A stretch of DNA of 45,362 nucleotides, taken from NCBI GenBank assembly GCA_017460835.1, contig JAFUAD010000005.1, positions 1-45,362 of the forward strand, read 5' to 3'. Every line of letters starts with the position of its first letter. Position 1 is the first letter of the stretch. The position numbers and the translations under genes are program-made. Positions 44,213 to 45,362 of the stretch are shown in pieces. This stretch comes from Oscillospiraceae bacterium. GTDB taxonomy: Bacteria > Bacillota > Clostridia > Oscillospirales > Ruminococcaceae. The notes beneath the pieces were generated by a model. It searched no databases and was not told where the DNA came from. It saw nothing but the letters and a program-made list of their open reading frames with translations.

Positions 44213-45362
44213 TTATCTGAAATAGTTGAGCTTTTTCTCGATGCGCTCCATCACAAACGCAACGATGAAATTGAACACATAATAGAACACGCCGGCGACA
44301 AACAGCGGCAGAACATCCGCCTGCGATGCCGCGACCTGCTTTGCGACGGTGAACATCTCGGTATAGGCGATCGCGAAGGCAAGGGAGGTGTCCTTGACCA
44401 GCGTGATGACCTCGTTGGTGATCGACGGGATGATGTTCTTGACCATCTGCGGGAACACGATCTTAAAGAATTTCTGCGCTTTGGAGTAGCCGAGGATCTC
44501 GCAGGCCTCGTGCTGCCCGACCGGAACCGCCTGAATGCCGGAGCGGTAAATCTCCGCAAAATACGCCGCATAATTGAGCGAGAAGCCGATGATGACGGCG
44601 TAGAAGCGGTAATCGGAGGATGTCCGGACGCCGAAAAGATAGTACGGGCCGAAGAACACAACCAGCAGTTGCAGCATCAGCGGCGTACCGCGGACGATCG
44701 AAATATAGAGCTTCACCAGCAGGCTCAGCGGCTTGAACTTCGACATTCTGCCGAAAGCGATCAGCAGGCCGAGCGGCAGCGCAAACAGCAGCGTCAGGAA
44801 GAAGATCGCCATAGACGAGCCGACGCCCTTCAGCAGCTTTTTGCTGATGTCCTTGAGGCGCGCGCCGAGCGGCTTCTTCGTCTTTGCGGCATAGACCGGC
44901 GCCGTGCTCTGCTTGCCGGCATTGTCCCGGCTCAGGCACACGCTGTCGGTCAGCCCCCAGTCCGCGGCGATCTTTGCAAAGGTGCCGTCATCGAGCATCT
45001 CCAGCAGCGTCTCCTGCACCGCATCGCGCAGCGCGGTATTGCCGAGCAGGAAGCCGATGCCGTATTCCTCCGAGGAAACATGCTCGTCGAGCATCCGGAA
45101 TTCGCTTCCCCGCGCCGCGATTTCGTAATTCGCCACGCCGATATCCATGCAGATCGCATCGACCGCGCCGCTTTCGAGATTCATAAAGGCGCTGTTGTAG
45201 TCGCCGACCTGCTGCAAATCCGCAAAGCTCGCCGCAAGGTCGAGATTCGACTGCTCTGCATCCTCACCGGTAAACGCCGCGAGCGCGGAGCTGTCCGCCT
45301 GCACCGCAACGACCTTTCCGGAGAGATCGGCAAGCACCTTGATATCTGAATCGCTGCGGACA
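44213..45362 (-). CDS. amino-acid ABC binding protein fused to permease (partial)
   Basis: The gene runs off the right edge, so its N-terminus is missing. What remains (at least 382 residues) begins inside a solute-binding domain of SBP family 3 (VLADLSGKVVAVQAD, VGDYNSAFMNLESGAVDAI) that ends near residue 160. A permease of the HisM type follows, with about five membrane segments and the ABC-docking EAA-like loop (VPVGQHEACEILGYSKAQ). Binding protein and permease in one chain is known from Gram-positive GlnP. The GTG at 45337 is internal, not a start. Confidence 0.93.
   Translation of the reverse strand, partial: VRSDSDIKVLADLSGKVVAVQADSSALAAFTGEDAEQSNLDLAASFADLQQVGDYNSAFMNLESGAVDAICMDIGVANYEIAARGSEFRMLDEHVSSEEYGIGFLLGNTALRDAVQETLLEMLDDGTFAKIAADWGLTDSVCLSRDNAGKQSTAPVYAAKTKKPLGARLKDISKKLLKGVGSSMAIFFLTLLFALPLGLLIAFGRMSKFKPLSLLVKLYISIVRGTPLMLQLLVVFFGPYYLFGVRTSSDYRFYAVIIGFSLNYAAYFAEIYRSGIQAVPVGQHEACEILGYSKAQKFFKIVFPQMVKNIIPSITNEVITLVKDTSLAFAIAYTEMFTVAKQVAASQADVLPLFVAGVFYYVFNFIVAFVMERIEKKLNYFR

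Noticed and set aside
43583-45349. A 588-codon plus-strand open frame
   Set aside because: Antisense to the ABC ATPase and permease; product is Arg/His/Gln-rich low complexity.

Overview
The window looks like chromosome of a GC-rich, Gram-positive, fibre-degrading gut or rumen Ruminococcus-type bacterium (Oscillospiraceae). This rests on three secreted proteins with type I dockerins, Thr-rich linkers, a GH11-CBM22-dockerin xylanase, a PASTA Ser/Thr kinase, strong AGGAGG ribosome binding sites and sigma-A promoters with 17-18 nt spacers. The species assignment is inference; I ran no database search.

Layout. 1-8,050: a small membrane exporter-like gene, then dgt, dnaG and two tandem sigma-A-type genes (a macromolecular-synthesis operon with a duplicated rpoD), then two lipoproteins, the second with cohesin-like segments in an odd order. 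8,054-15,551 (minus): a housekeeping run in the order class A PBP, spermidine-synthase-like membrane protein, THUMP RNA methyltransferase, lysA and an RluA-type pseudouridine synthase. 15,771-19,411: a BofC-like/membrane protein pair, a palindrome-rich gap, and an ECF sigma factor overlapping a probable membrane anti-sigma partner. 19,636-25,309: a secreted DUF6055-like metallopeptidase-type protein with a dockerin, then a cytoplasmic GH3 with a trefoil-like insertion. 25,366-28,383 (minus): a PASTA kinase ending in BspA-type leucine-rich repeats.

28,433-32,610 is the accessory patch. It holds the truncated tail of a second PASTA kinase, fragments of a tyrosine and a serine recombinase fused end to end, and an AT-richer dockerin gene bracketed by two almost identical 66-nt hairpin repeats. 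A tRNA-Ala(CGC) follows. The dockerin of this imported gene differs in type from the two native ones, which suggests transfer from another Ruminococcus lineage.

33,156-45,362: the xylanase, a small holin-like membrane protein overlapping tail to tail with a PrsW-type protease, a complete queuosine-precursor operon (queD-queE-GNAT-folE-queC-queF) behind a leader with a terminator and a possible preQ1 aptamer, gdhA, a PPi-type phosphofructokinase, and a polar amino-acid ABC transporter whose binding-protein/permease fusion runs off the right edge.

Together the genes cover DNA replication and transcription, wall synthesis and sensing, plant-fibre attack, nitrogen assimilation and tRNA modification. 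The most unusual parts are the hairpin-bracketed dockerin cassette, the possibly permuted cohesin lipoprotein and the kinase with an LRR ectodomain.
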